A model generated the notes under the pieces. It had not been told where the DNA came from. It saw only the letters and a list, made by a program, of their open reading frames with translations, and ran no database searches. From contig NZ_OY762999.1 of assembly GCF_963666665.1 (NCBI RefSeq), positions 2,299,501 through 2,363,500 on the forward strand: a stretch of 64,000 nt of DNA, given 5' to 3'. The first letter of the stretch is position 1; every line of letters starts with the position of its first letter. A program made the position numbers and the translations under genes. Of the stretch, positions 1 through 8,972 are shown piece after piece. The stretch is from Maridesulfovibrio sp. GTDB taxonomy: Bacteria > Desulfobacterota > Desulfovibrionia > Desulfovibrionales > Desulfovibrionaceae.

Positions 1-562
1 TGAGGTTAAACTTGATGTTGTTCCTTGGGTAAGAGCAGAAGAAGGGGTAAAAAACGGAGAATACGATATTCTGCCTAACACATGGATGACAGACAAAAGA
101 AAAGCATATCTCGCGTACAGTGACCCTTATGCCAGTAATCAGGTAAAATTCATTAAGCGGAAAGGTGAAACCTTCGAATATACTGGCCTGCCCAGTCTTG
201 CCGGAAAAGTAGTCGGGATAGTCAGGGGCTACGGATACAGTTCTGAATTTATGAACGATCCTGCCTTTGAACGTGAACCTGCAACAGAATTCATGACTAA
301 CATCAAAAAACTGGTAACTGGTCGAATTGACCTCGCTTTAGAAGACGAACTCGTGGCAAAGGCAACTATCAAAAAAACCGACAGCTCACTCCTCCCGAAG
401 ATAGAATTTACCAAGAACGCCCTTTCAAGCAATGACCTTCATGTCACATGCGGCCTGAGTAATCCCCGCCATAAGGAAATCATCAGTGCATTCAACAAGG
501 GGCTGAGTGAGATCAAAGCCAACGGAACCTATAAGGAAATTATGGCAAAATACGGAATTTAA
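1..562 (+). CDS. Extracellular solute-binding protein, family 3 (C-terminal part)
   Basis: The reading frame is open from base 2 at the window edge, so the N-terminus and any signal peptide lie outside; about 186 codons are visible. The protein looks like a periplasmic amino-acid-type binding protein (SBP_bac_3). It has a segment ending in AYSDPY, where these proteins describe ligand-dependent closure, then a LAGKVVGIVRGYGY stretch typical of the start of the second lobe, and it ends in NGTYKEIMAKYGI, the usual last helix. Such proteins feed an ABC importer or act as sensory modules. No permease or ATPase gene is visible downstream because the next gene is convergent. The ligand cannot be told from this fragment. 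Confidence 0.8.
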   Translation, partial: EVKLDVVPWVRAEEGVKNGEYDILPNTWMTDKRKAYLAYSDPYASNQVKFIKRKGETFEYTGLPSLAGKVVGIVRGYGYSSEFMNDPAFEREPATEFMTNIKKLVTGRIDLALEDELVAKATIKKTDSSLLPKIEFTKNALSSNDLHVTCGLSNPRHKEIISAFNKGLSEIKANGTYKEIMAKYGI

Positions 563-585
563 CATTACATTTCAGGAAGACAATA

Positions 586-615
586 AAAAGGGTGCCGGTT
601 ATCCGGCACCCTTTT
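586..615. terminator. Bidirectional rho-independent terminator
   Basis: A perfect 13-bp stem (586-598 with 603-615) closes a TTAT loop. A-tract and T-tract flanks work on both strands. It sits between two convergent genes and can end the binding-protein transcript (+) and the aryl-CoA ligase transcript (-). Confidence 0.85.
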
Positions 616-1905
616 CTACATTCTTTCGTCAAAAACACGCTTGGTCTTGGCAAAACTTCTGGGAAGCAAACCGGGCTTGAGGATTTCCACATTGGCCCGC
701 ACAAGGATATATTTCCTGATCTCAGCGCAGATGGCCTTGGCAAGATTTGCATCATCGGACTCGGAAGCCTCAGGCATACGTTCAACGCGCACAGACATGT
801 GATCCAACCCTTCACGGCGTTCAAGATATATCTGGTATTCGGAACTGGCTTCGGGGAAAGATTCCAGTACAGAAGCGATCTGACCGGGATAAATATTAAC
901 TCCGCGAAAAATGAACATATCGTCACTTCTGCCGGAGATGGTGTCATGACGAGGCATGGAGCAACCGCAGGAACATTCACCGGGGATGATCCGGGTCAAG
1001 TCACGGGTGCGGTAACGGACCAGCGGCGAAGCTTCCTTGTTCAGCGTGGTGACTACCAGCTCACCCACTTCACCTTCAGGTACGGGCTTGAGAGTTACCG
1101 GATCAATGATCTCAGCGATGTACTCATCACCCCAGTAGTGCAGCCCCTCATGGGCATTACATTCGATACCGGCGCCGGGACCGTAAAGCTCGGTCATGCC
1201 GGAAATATCATGGCTCGATTCAAGACCGAGAGCTTCCTCAAACTGCTTGCGCATCTTAGCTGAGCACGCTTCCCCTCCGAAGATACAACGCTTGAGCTTG
1301 AGCCGCTCCACTATACCGGCTTTCTGGGCTTCCTCTCCGAGCAGCAGGGCCATGGAAGCAGTAGAACACAGGCAGGTCGCTCCGAGGTCTTCCAGAATCT
1401 GGAGCTGAATTTCAAGCATCCCGGGTCCCACAGGCAGGGTCATGGCCCCGAAATGTTCCGAACCGAGCTGGAACCCAGCCCCGGCAGTCCAGAGCCCGTA
1501 GCCTACGCAGACCTGCACGCGGTCAAGGGTGGTCAGTCCGGCCAGTTCGTAACAGCGGGCAAACATGTTCTTCCATGTTTCAATATCCTTGCGGGTGTAA
1601 GAAAGAATCTTGCGCTTTCCGGTGGTCCCGCTGGAACCGTGGATACGCACGACATCCTCTTCAGGAACGGAAAGCAGCGGCAGCGGATAGCCTTCCTTAA
1701 GATGGTCGGCAGTGGTAAAAGGAAGTTTCTGCAGATCTTCAAGAGACTTAATATCGCCGGCTTCAACTCCCTGCTCTTTATACTGAGCCTGATAAAAAGG
1801 GCTGTTGGCGGCAGTATGCGCTACGGTCCATTTCAATCCTTGCAGCTGTTTATCAGCAAGTTCCTGTGCACTCAATTCCGGTATGAATCTATATTTGCCG
1901 CCCAT
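616..1905 (-). CDS. paaK: Phenylacetate--CoA ligase family protein
   Basis: An adenylate-forming enzyme that activates an aryl acetate to its CoA thioester through an acyl-AMP intermediate. The 429-aa length is typical of the family. The P-loop-like AMP motif SSGTTGKRK is at residues 91-99, MTELYGPG lies mid-protein, and YRTRDLTRI comes before the C-terminal lid domain. The start ATG at 1905 follows a GGAGA ribosome site. In anaerobes such ligases often handle phenylacetate or indoleacetate made by 2-oxoacid:ferredoxin oxidoreductases during amino-acid fermentation. No paa ring-degradation genes or ior genes are nearby, so the natural substrate is an inference. It is monocistronic between a convergent binding-protein gene and divergent pilD. 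Confidence 0.88.
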   Translation of the reverse strand: MGGKYRFIPELSAQELADKQLQGLKWTVAHTAANSPFYQAQYKEQGVEAGDIKSLEDLQKLPFTTADHLKEGYPLPLLSVPEEDVVRIHGSSGTTGKRKILSYTRKDIETWKNMFARCYELAGLTTLDRVQVCVGYGLWTAGAGFQLGSEHFGAMTLPVGPGMLEIQLQILEDLGATCLCSTASMALLLGEEAQKAGIVERLKLKRCIFGGEACSAKMRKQFEEALGLESSHDISGMTELYGPGAGIECNAHEGLHYWGDEYIAEIIDPVTLKPVPEGEVGELVVTTLNKEASPLVRYRTRDLTRIIPGECSCGCSMPRHDTISGRSDDMFIFRGVNIYPGQIASVLESFPEASSEYQIYLERREGLDHMSVRVERMPEASESDDANLAKAICAEIRKYILVRANVEILKPGLLPRSFAKTKRVFDERM

Positions 1906-2027
1906 TTTATGTCTCCGTAGAAAGCTTGTTCAATTATCCTAAGTGTCGTATCCACTTTTTTACAAAATAAGTCAGACACAACTGTTTTGCAGGGACACCC
2001 TAAATCTTCAAGTTATCCAAGGTCAAC

Positions 2028-2810
2028 ATGCATCTAATTTCAATAAATATTTTTCCTATAGCTGCAGCAGCTCTTATCGGGGCGGTTTTAGGCAGTTTTT
2101 ATGGCTGTGCTGTTTTCCGCTACATTAACGGTCAAACCCTGACCAACCCGCGCCGCTCGACCTGCCCGAAATGCGGGCACACCATCCGCTGGTATGAGAA
2201 CATCCCGCTCATCAGCTACCTGCTGCTGCGTGGCAGATGTTCATCATGCAAACAACAAATCAGCCCGATGTATGCCGTAATTGAGCTTGTATCCGTTGCA
2301 TGGGCAGTGCTGCTCATGCTTACCTTCCGCCCTTCGGCAGAATGGCTGGTGTATATGTTTTTCGGTGGCTTGATGATCATAGCCTCGTTCATTGACCTGA
2401 AAACATTCATCCTGCCGGACATCATCACCATCCCCGGCTCCATAGCAGCCATTCCCTGTGCAGCCGTGTTTACCCCCGTAGGCTGGGAAGGGGCATTACT
2501 TGGCGCAGGTATAGGAGGAGGACTTTTCTGGTCTCTGAGACTGCTTTACCGCGGTTTGAAGGGCACGGAAGGACTGGGCCTCGGGGATGTGAAGATCATG
2601 TTCATGATCGGGGCATTAGCCGGACCGCAGAACCTGCCGCTGGTAATCACGGTCTCGGCCTTTACCGGCCTGATTGCCGGACTGGTCATGATGGCGGTGG
2701 ATAAGGATCAGGAATACGGGTCAATGATTCCGTTCGGCCCGTTTCTGGCGCTGGGGTCCATGCTGACAATACTCTACGCCGAACCGTTCTGGAATTGGTA
2801 TTTAATATAA
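2028..2810 (+). CDS. pilD: Type IV prepilin peptidase / N-methyltransferase
   Basis: A membrane aspartyl protease (family A24) that cleaves the leader of type IV prepilins and type II secretion pseudopilins and methylates the new N-terminus. The 260-aa protein has the cytoplasmic zinc-binding domain with two CxxC pairs (Cys46/49 and Cys71/74). Several membrane helices follow, with the catalytic aspartates Asp123 (FIDLKT) and Asp187 in the GLGLGD signature. The N-terminal zinc domain indicates the full bifunctional form. No pilin or secretion genes are in this window, so its clients are encoded elsewhere. A strong terminator follows directly. Confidence 0.93.
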   Translation: MHLISINIFPIAAAALIGAVLGSFYGCAVFRYINGQTLTNPRRSTCPKCGHTIRWYENIPLISYLLLRGRCSSCKQQISPMYAVIELVSVAWAVLLMLTFRPSAEWLVYMFFGGLMIIASFIDLKTFILPDIITIPGSIAAIPCAAVFTPVGWEGALLGAGIGGGLFWSLRLLYRGLKGTEGLGLGDVKIMFMIGALAGPQNLPLVITVSAFTGLIAGLVMMAVDKDQEYGSMIPFGPFLALGSMLTILYAEPFWNWYLI

Positions 2811-2841
2811 AAAAAGGGGAGATCGAAAATCTCCCCTTTTT
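2811..2841. terminator. Bidirectional rho-independent terminator
   Basis: A 13-bp stem (2811-2823 with 2829-2841) closes a CGAAA loop, with A5 and T5 ends. It starts right after the pilD stop codon and also serves the convergent 86-aa gene. Confidence 0.88.
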
Positions 2842-2861
2842 CACGTTAGAAAAGGAAGTTA

Positions 2862-3122
2862 CTATACACCGAAGGGACCGAACTTCTTCACGTATTCCTG
2901 AAGTTCTTCCCAAAGGTGCTCTGAAAATTTGTCATATTTTTCAGCTGCAGTGTCATAGCTTTCCAGCTTCTTAACGACATTTGCAGCTTTGTCGTAAACA
3001 TTCTTGAACTCTGCTTCGTCCATGCCTGCCATCTGCATAGCTTCTTCTTTAGAAAGGTGACCTGTATGGGCAAAAACCCCGGACAGAACGCCCATCATAT
3101 TCTTTACGTTCTTTTGAGCCAT
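2862..3122 (-). CDS. Small helical hypothetical protein
   Basis: An 86-aa soluble protein that I cannot assign to a named family. It appears all-helical, rich in Lys, Glu and Met, with no signal peptide, membrane segment or cysteine. The N-terminal half (VLSGVFAHTGHLSKEEA) reads like a short amphipathic helix followed by a cap. The ATG at 3122 has a clear AAGGAGT ribosome site just upstream, and the gene has its own terminator, which supports real expression. Small conserved proteins of this type occur in Desulfovibrio genomes; that is memory, not proof. The 211 bases upstream to lpxB hold no other gene that I can see. Confidence 0.7.
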   Translation of the reverse strand: MAQKNVKNMMGVLSGVFAHTGHLSKEEAMQMAGMDEAEFKNVYDKAANVVKKLESYDTAAEKYDKFSEHLWEELQEYVKKFGPFGV

Positions 3123-3333
3123 CGAGTACTCCTTAATTTAGATGAAATACAAAAAAATTCTTCACACCATACTGGCCCATAACACTATTTTCTCCATAAT
3201 TGCAAGCGGTTCCCCTTATAAACTGCGGCAATAAACCAAAAAGTAACAACTCTCGGAAATGACCACACACCGTTGCTTTTTCATGACTGCATACGTATTG
3301 TCCGGCTTTAAACCACATTTATGAGAATAAAAA

Positions 3334-4461
3334 ATGACCATTAAAAATAACAGTATCTGGATTAATGCGGGAGAAGCTTCCGGTGATATGCACGGGGCAA
3401 GGCTCGCAAAAGAACTCATGGAGCGCGACCCCGGCCTGAAGGTGATGGGCATGGGCGGGTCGGCAATGGAAAAAGCGGGCTGCGATATCCGCTATCCCAT
3501 GCAGTTGATTTCACTGGTAGGGCTGACCGAAGTCCTGCCCAAGCTGCCCCGTCTGCTCAAACTCTTCGGACAGATCGGGGACATCCTCAAAGCGGAACGC
3601 CCTAAAGCAATCATCCTTATCGACTGCCCGGACTTTAACTTCAGACTGGTTAAAATCGCCCGCAAACTGGACATTCCCGTCTATTACTACATCACCCCGC
3701 AAATCTGGGCATGGCGGCAGGGACGGGCAAAATTCCTGCAAAAGCATGTACGCAAAATTCTGTGCATCCTGCCCTTTGAGCAGCAATTTTTCAAAGACCG
3801 CGGAGTTGATGCCCTGTACGTAGGACACCCCCTGCTCGACCTCATGCCCCTTGAGGAACTGGACGCCATCGATCCGGACCCGAACCTGATCGGAATTCTT
3901 CCGGGCAGCCGCAGCAAGGAGATTTCATCCCTGCTCCCGGAATTTGCTGCAGCAGCGGAAAAACTCTCCAAGGATTTCCCGCAGCTGAAATTTTCCATTG
4001 CCCGCGCACCGGGAGTAAAAGAAGAAAAACTGCGTCACTTCTGGCCGGACCACATCCCGGTAACCATCAACCAGCCGGAAAACAGATACCGCCTGATGCG
4101 CAATGCCAATGCTATAATGGCTGCTTCCGGTACCGCCACTCTGGAGTGCGCTCTTATCGGCACCCCTACACTGGTGGCCTATAAAATGTCCGCGCTGAGC
4201 GGCTTCTTAGCCAAAAAAATACTCGATATTAAATACGTCAGTCTCGCCAACATCATCCCGGACAAACTCATCCTCCCGGAATACCTGCTGGAGAACGCTA
4301 CTGCGGATAATTTCTACAAACAAATACACCAGTGGGTGAGCGCTCCTGAATCTGCCCAAAAAGTAAGGGGTGATTTAAAAGAATTACGGGAGATGATCGG
4401 CGAACCGGGCGTGGCCGCGCGCACAGCTGAAACCATCCTGAAAGACTTGAACAGTATTTAG
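3334..4461 (+). CDS. lpxB: Lipid-A-disaccharide synthase
   Basis: A GT19 glycosyltransferase at the inner membrane that joins UDP-2,3-diacylglucosamine and lipid X into the lipid A disaccharide. At 375 aa it has the family's normal length. It opens with INAGEASGDMHGARL, the LpxB signature near residue 10, followed by the VGLTEVLPKLPRL segment, IDCPDFNFR, YYITPQIWAWRQGR, and the C-terminal PGSRSKEI and ASGTATLECAL donor-site motifs. The rest of the Raetz pathway start (lpxA, lpxC, lpxD) is not in the window. A lipoprotein gene follows after 33 bases and may share its transcript. Confidence 0.95.
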   Translation: MTIKNNSIWINAGEASGDMHGARLAKELMERDPGLKVMGMGGSAMEKAGCDIRYPMQLISLVGLTEVLPKLPRLLKLFGQIGDILKAERPKAIILIDCPDFNFRLVKIARKLDIPVYYYITPQIWAWRQGRAKFLQKHVRKILCILPFEQQFFKDRGVDALYVGHPLLDLMPLEELDAIDPDPNLIGILPGSRSKEISSLLPEFAAAAEKLSKDFPQLKFSIARAPGVKEEKLRHFWPDHIPVTINQPENRYRLMRNANAIMAASGTATLECALIGTPTLVAYKMSALSGFLAKKILDIKYVSLANIIPDKLILPEYLLENATADNFYKQIHQWVSAPESAQKVRGDLKELREMIGEPGVAARTAETILKDLNSI

Positions 4462-4494
4462 AATACAACCTGAAACCGGAGCCGGACCAGAATT

Positions 4495-5208
4495 ATGAAG
4501 ATACTTCTCGCACTGCTTTTGCTGCTGGCAACGCTGATCCTTGCCGGATGTACCGCAGCCCGTAAAATTCCCGGCAGGCACGGTTTTTATTCCACCAAGT
4601 CTCCGGCTTTGACCATTGAATTCAATGGACTGCAATATTGGGGAGAGTACAAGACAAGCAAGAACGCCGTAAATGTACACAGCTATTACTACTCTGGCCG
4701 GGACGGCGAAGAGGGGGCATGGGTAGAACTCATTAACGTGAGGCAGGACTGGGAGTTACATCCTAAAAAAGTTCCGGGGGCAAAATTGCCGAACACCGGT
4801 GTTTACACACGGGAAATAGCCGGAGACCGCTATTACTGCCGCACTTTCCTTGTCCAACCCAATTCGGGCAAAAGCGGCTTCGCAACCTTGCCCGTGTATA
4901 CTGCGATCCGCATCTGCACCAAACTTATTTCTTCAAAACAAAAAATATCCATAGGCTACGCCGCGGAAGTTGATGCAGAATTGGCAAGCAAAGTGTTCAA
5001 TTCGAAAAATTACGATCAGTTGACTCAAGCGCAAATAGATTTCTTTGCCGCCTTTGACGAACGGGCCGACGCCGCTTTTATGATGAGAAAATTCCGGAAA
5101 GGTGATGTGAGCGATAAGATCGAGACTGCCGTTAAGCTTGATGATCCTTGGTATAAGTTTTCGGATTACATGGATATGGATCGGTTGATTGGGAAGGTGG
5201 CGCGTTAA
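4495..5208 (+). CDS. Putative lipoprotein of unknown function
   Basis: A 237-aa protein with a hydrophobic leader and a lipobox LILAGC placing the lipidated cysteine at residue 19. Residue 20 is Thr, not Asp, so outer-membrane sorting is expected under the E. coli rule. The mature part contains many Tyr and Trp residues and no domain I recognise. It begins 33 bases after lpxB, suggesting co-transcription, and runs convergently into the adenylate cyclase gene. A role in the envelope fits the location, but no function is assigned. Confidence 0.72.
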   Translation: MKILLALLLLLATLILAGCTAARKIPGRHGFYSTKSPALTIEFNGLQYWGEYKTSKNAVNVHSYYYSGRDGEEGAWVELINVRQDWELHPKKVPGAKLPNTGVYTREIAGDRYYCRTFLVQPNSGKSGFATLPVYTAIRICTKLISSKQKISIGYAAEVDAELASKVFNSKNYDQLTQAQIDFFAAFDERADAAFMMRKFRKGDVSDKIETAVKLDDPWYKFSDYMDMDRLIGKVAR

Positions 5209-5230
5209 TCAAACGAACTTTGTTTGCTGT

Positions 5231-7597
5231 CTACTTGCTCTGCATGACCCAAACGCCGTCCCAATCGGCTGGTGGCGGAGTAGCGAGAAAATGATCGCAT
5301 CGATCAATGTACATTGCGCTCATCTTGTCGCCGGGTAAAAGCGCTAAACATTCCTTGAAGAGCATCCGCGCGGAATCGAACTCCCGATTGCGATAGACTT
5401 CCAGAGCATGGGCAAAGGTGCGGACCACCTCACGAATAAGAGGATGCTCTTCCTCTTTGGCATAATCAAGCACCTCATAAATGGCCACAGGCTCGGTTTT
5501 ACCCTTAACCTGAATCAGGTCAGCTTCCCGCAGTAGATATTCGTCCTTGAGAGCCGCTACCGTAAACTCGCTGATCAGGATATGGGAACCGTACAACTTG
5601 TTAGCCCCCTCCAATCTGGCCGCAAGATTCACCCCGTCACCGATTACGGTGTAATCCATGCGCTTGAGAGACCCGATGTTTCCTACGACCACCGGAGCGG
5701 TATTCAGGCCTATTCCGATATCGATAGGATCATGCCCCTCCTTGAGGCGGCGTTCATTGAAATCTCGCAGGGAACGCATCATCTCAATAGCCGACAAAAC
5801 AGCGTGGTCAGCATCGCGATCCGTCGCAAAGGGGGTGCCAAACACGGCCATAATTGCGTCGCCGATGTATTTGTCCAGTATCCCCCCTCGTTCGAAAAGG
5901 ATTTCCACCATATCGGTAAAATAGTCATTGAGCATGGAGACAGTTTCCTGTGCCCCAAGGGATTCGGACAGTGTGGTAAAACTGCGGATGTCGGAAAAAA
6001 AGACCGTAGCCTCCTTGAGTTGACCACCAAGCATGGCCTCATTGTTCATGAGTTGGTCGGCCACTTCTTTGGTCATGTACCGGGCCAGAGTACCCTTGAG
6101 CCGCTTTTCATTCGAAATATCCTCGATAACGAGCAGTACACCCAGATTTACACCTTTGGAATTAACCAGAGGCTTGGTCGATAGGTTCACGGATTTGAGC
6201 TTGCCTAGAATGGACAGTTCAGCATCCATGACCAACTCAATCGTATTTTCGGTTACCGTTTTGTGAATAGCGTTCGCAATCCACTCATTATCATCCACAA
6301 ATAAAGAATCCGCCTTCTTGGCAAGGATATCCTTTTCGAGAATTTCCAGAATACGCTCCGCAGATGAATTGCATTTTTCGGCGATCCCGTCCTCGTTGAA
6401 TGTGACCACGCCGTTGGCCATGGATTCAAGCATGGACTCGTTGTAATTTTTCATGGTCAGGACTTCTTCAAAAAGCGTCGCATTCTCAATTGCTATAGAA
6501 GCCTGAGCCGAAAAAGCATGAAGCCTTTTTTCATCGACACCGGAGAACGGACCGCCCTTCTTGTTCAAGGACTGGACCACGCCAATAACCTTTCCGGATT
6601 TGTTCTTCACCGGCATGCACAAAATGGTATTGGTCCTGTACCCGGTCTTCTTGTCCACCTCGGGGTTAAACCGTGAATCTGCATACGCATCAGGAATATT
6701 GACCGTATTTCCGGATGTAAAAACCGATCCGGCTATGCCAAGATGGTTGGGGAAACGTATTTCCTTTGTCTCCATTCCCTGCGCAACCATAGACCATAAT
6801 TCATTTGTTTTTTCATCGTTCAAAAACAAAGTGCTGCGGTCAGCCTCAAGGAGCATGGATGTGGTGGACATGATCCTCTTAATGAGGGGTTTGAGATGAA
6901 TTTCCTTGGAAATGGCCTTAGTGACCTCCAGAAGTTGCGTCTCTTCCTTACGGGCACGGGTAACCTGCTCGAACAATTGGGCGTTGATCAGAGCCGAGGC
7001 AGCTTGAGCGGCCATGGCTTCCAGCAGGGAAAGATCATGTTCGGAAAAATTATTTTCATGCTTGTTGAGCAACTGGACCACACCCACGGCAACGCCATCC
7101 TTACCCCGTATGGGAGCGGTAATTATATTGCGGGTGCGATAGCCTGTTTTTTTGTCCACTTCCGGATTGAATCTGGGATCGGCGTAGGCATCATCAATGA
7201 TGATCGACTCTCCAGAAGTAAAAACGGAACCTGCTATACCCAAATGGTTGGGAAACCTGATTTCCTGGGTCAATTCCCCCATGGCCGCACGCGAAAACAA
7301 TTCTCCCGTCTCTGGATCATTGAGAAAAATCGTCCCCCTGTCCGCGCGCAATGCCTCGGTAGTCAGTTCCACAAGGCGGGTGAACAGGATATCAAGCGTC
7401 AGGATATCCGACACCTGATGTGTAACCTCCAGAACAGCGTTCAACTTGTCGAAAGTTCCTGTCAGCGTCTCGACAAAAAAATCACGTTCTTCCAAGGAAA
7501 GCTGATTCAGCACCTGACGTATGTCGGCCTGTTGGAGTCGATGCTCCATCACATCCTTGAAAAGCTCATATTTTTCACTGTTCTCTTTATTAGCCAC
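5231..7597 (-). CDS. Class III adenylate cyclase with tandem GAF and PAS domains (CyaB1-like)
   Basis: A soluble 788-aa cyclase: GAF-A about 60-205, GAF-B about 230-385, PAS about 390-495, catalytic domain about 530-715, and a helical TPR-like tail. Catalytic residues are present: metal aspartates Asp536 (FFSDIRSFT) and Asp580 (KYIGD), purine-specifying Lys576 and Thr650, and transition-state Asn657 and Arg661. Lys plus Thr indicates a class IIIb adenylate rather than guanylate cyclase. The GAF domains share an almost identical core (NHLGIAGSVFTSG). GAF-B keeps the whole NKFDE motif (Asn345, Lys346, Phe351, Asp355, Glu356), whereas GAF-A lacks the final Glu (Asn178, Lys179, Phe184, Asp188, Leu189). 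The architecture matches Anabaena CyaB1, where GAF-B binds cAMP. No cAMP receptor gene is nearby. Confidence 0.92.
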   Translation of the reverse strand: MANKENSEKYELFKDVMEHRLQQADIRQVLNQLSLEERDFFVETLTGTFDKLNAVLEVTHQVSDILTLDILFTRLVELTTEALRADRGTIFLNDPETGELFSRAAMGELTQEIRFPNHLGIAGSVFTSGESIIIDDAYADPRFNPEVDKKTGYRTRNIITAPIRGKDGVAVGVVQLLNKHENNFSEHDLSLLEAMAAQAASALINAQLFEQVTRARKEETQLLEVTKAISKEIHLKPLIKRIMSTTSMLLEADRSTLFLNDEKTNELWSMVAQGMETKEIRFPNHLGIAGSVFTSGNTVNIPDAYADSRFNPEVDKKTGYRTNTILCMPVKNKSGKVIGVVQSLNKKGGPFSGVDEKRLHAFSAQASIAIENATLFEEVLTMKNYNESMLESMANGVVTFNEDGIAEKCNSSAERILEILEKDILAKKADSLFVDDNEWIANAIHKTVTENTIELVMDAELSILGKLKSVNLSTKPLVNSKGVNLGVLLVIEDISNEKRLKGTLARYMTKEVADQLMNNEAMLGGQLKEATVFFSDIRSFTTLSESLGAQETVSMLNDYFTDMVEILFERGGILDKYIGDAIMAVFGTPFATDRDADHAVLSAIEMMRSLRDFNERRLKEGHDPIDIGIGLNTAPVVVGNIGSLKRMDYTVIGDGVNLAARLEGANKLYGSHILISEFTVAALKDEYLLREADLIQVKGKTEPVAIYEVLDYAKEEEHPLIREVVRTFAHALEVYRNREFDSARMLFKECLALLPGDKMSAMYIDRCDHFLATPPPADWDGVWVMQSK

Positions 7598-7683
7598 CGG
7601 AAAATCTCCCTTATTACTATCATAGGCAATTATTGTGGCTACAGCAAATACACTTTAAAAAAGTTAATCAAAAATTAAACAAA

Positions 7684-7714
7684 AAAAACCCCGGAGCCGA
7701 TCCCCGGGGTTTTT
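7684..7714 (-). terminator. Rho-independent terminator of dsrC
   Basis: An 11-bp stem (7684-7694 with 7704-7714) with a CCCCGG core and T-rich ends on both strands. It lies downstream of dsrC, between dsrC and the start of the cyclase gene. It insulates the highly expressed dsrC from the cyclase. Confidence 0.82.
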
Positions 7715-7785
7715 CTGACTTTGGACTCGCTGTGAAGCAATCACCGCGACTACTTCACAATTCACAAACTGATTAACTTATAAAA

Positions 7786-8103
7786 CTATACGCAGCCGGT
7801 AGGCTTGGGCAGACCAGCCATTTTACAAGCTCCCTTACCGGGACCGGAGGGGAACAGCTCATAAATGTGCTTGAGTTTGAATCCGGTAACCTTGGAAAGG
7901 ATGCGGACCATGGGTGCGATACCGTTCTTCTTGTAGTAGTCCTGCAAGAAGTCGATAACTTTCTGGTGCTCTTCGTTCAGATCTTTGATGCCTTCGCTTT
8001 CTTTACAGAAATCAACCCACTCGGGGCACCAGTCTTCGAACTTGAGCAGGAAACCATCTTCGTCTACGTCAAAGCTTTTTCCCTGAAATTCAACGATTGC
8101 CAT
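7786..8103 (-). CDS. dsrC: Sulfur carrier protein DsrC (dissimilatory sulfite reductase associated)
   Basis: A 105-aa sulfur carrier that acts with DsrAB to form the trisulfide product of sulfite reduction, later reduced through membrane complexes such as DsrMKJOP. The C-terminal arm carries both redox cysteines, Cys93 (GACKMAGLPK) and the penultimate Cys104 (PTGCV), which separates true DsrC from TusE and one-cysteine paralogues. ATG 8103 is chosen because AGGAGG lies just upstream; the frame extends 16 codons further upstream without a ribosome site. dsrC apart from dsrAB is normal in sulfate reducers. The gene is monocistronic with its own terminator. Confidence 0.97.
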   Translation of the reverse strand: MAIVEFQGKSFDVDEDGFLLKFEDWCPEWVDFCKESEGIKDLNEEHQKVIDFLQDYYKKNGIAPMVRILSKVTGFKLKHIYELFPSGPGKGACKMAGLPKPTGCV

Positions 8104-8151
8104 GTAAAACCTCCTAAAAATTAATCGTAAAAGCGTCCTGCGCTTTAACAA

Positions 8152-8507
8152 CAGGATATAGTGAATTTCCCGAAATCCAATTTCGTGGAAAATTTCTCAC
8201 TCACCCAAAGTGCCAATTAAAACCTTGGCAAAAAAAATTCAAGAAAAATATTGTGCGAGTTTGCATATTTCACACAAAAATGTCTAAATTCCTCCCACAC
8301 CGATATGTAATCCAGCAGAATACCTATTTCAAACTTAATTCCTTCTTAAGCAAAAAGAGGAAATTCTTTACATTTCTTTTTATCACCAAGATGAAAAAGC
8401 GGAATTTTTATCCCTACAGAGACAATCAATACACTAAAATAATACATCTTTTTACTACCGGAACACTTCGTGCTTAATTGATTTGCATAAAATCAGGAGG
8501 AACTAAA
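8152..8507. other. AT-rich intergenic region between divergent dsrC and a small gene
   Basis: No open frame here looks like a gene. The region should hold the dsrC promoter and that of the small gene at 8508. A GG-N10-GC arrangement at 8460-8473 resembles a sigma-54 -24/-12 element for the small gene, but its -12 box is GTGC rather than TTGC, so it is only a suggestion. Confidence 0.4.
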
Positions 8508-8792
8508 ATGGAAATCAGTTTTGTTAACAAATCAGCAAATCACACTCTCAGAAATGAACATCCCGGTCAGGCAGCTCCTGCCACAGTGACTCGTGAACAG
8601 AAACTGGATTCTGTTTCCAGTAGTATCAGGTCCGGACTGAATGCAGCGCAAGAAAACCCTGACCAGCTTTTGGAACAGACAGTTGAAGCCAGCGCGCATG
8701 AAGGAGCCATTGACGGTGCCCATGATTTCAACATGGCAAGGATAATGGAACTTCTTTCCGACCCGCTGCTTCAGGAAGATGTACCTGATTAA
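8508..8792 (+). CDS. Small hypothetical protein
   Basis: A 94-aa soluble, acidic protein without cysteine or membrane segments. The N-terminal third is Thr/Asn/Pro-rich and probably disordered; the rest is helical and ends in ARIMELLSDPLL. ATG 8508 is chosen over an upstream TTG because AGGAGG lies ten bases before it. The disordered start and short C-terminal helix recall anti-sigma-28 factors such as FlgM in general shape only; I see no residue pattern that would justify that name. It is followed by a very strong terminator and appears monocistronic. Confidence 0.65.
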   Translation: MEISFVNKSANHTLRNEHPGQAAPATVTREQKLDSVSSSIRSGLNAAQENPDQLLEQTVEASAHEGAIDGAHDFNMARIMELLSDPLLQEDVPD

Positions 8793-8871
8793 AAAAAGGG
8801 ATTTCAAAACGATTTTCATTAAATAGATAGGTCAGTATTTTATTTATTTTGCAGACAGCTCAGGGCGTCTG

Positions 8872-8910
8872 AGGCAAAGCCCCGAAAATCCAGTTTTCGG
8901 GGCTTTGCCT
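8872..8910 (+). terminator. Strong rho-independent terminator
   Basis: A perfect 17-bp stem (8872-8888 with 8894-8910) closes a TCCAG loop and is followed by TTTT. It ends the 94-aa gene transcript and insulates the envelope operon that follows. Confidence 0.88.
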
Positions 8911-8972
8911 TTTCGTAAGCAAAATGGTAACAAAGGGAAGTTTCAGCCCATAAATGGTTACACCGATTTTCT

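Noticed and set aside
592..1263. Open frame of 223 codons on the plus strand inside the aryl-CoA ligase gene
   Set aside because: It is antisense to a well-supported family protein and its translation shows no domain; a codon-bias shadow.
8508..8792. Possible FlgM-type anti-sigma factor
   Set aside because: Only size and general layout fit; the conserved FlgM C-terminal pattern cannot be shown, and the gene is 45 kb from the flagellar cluster.
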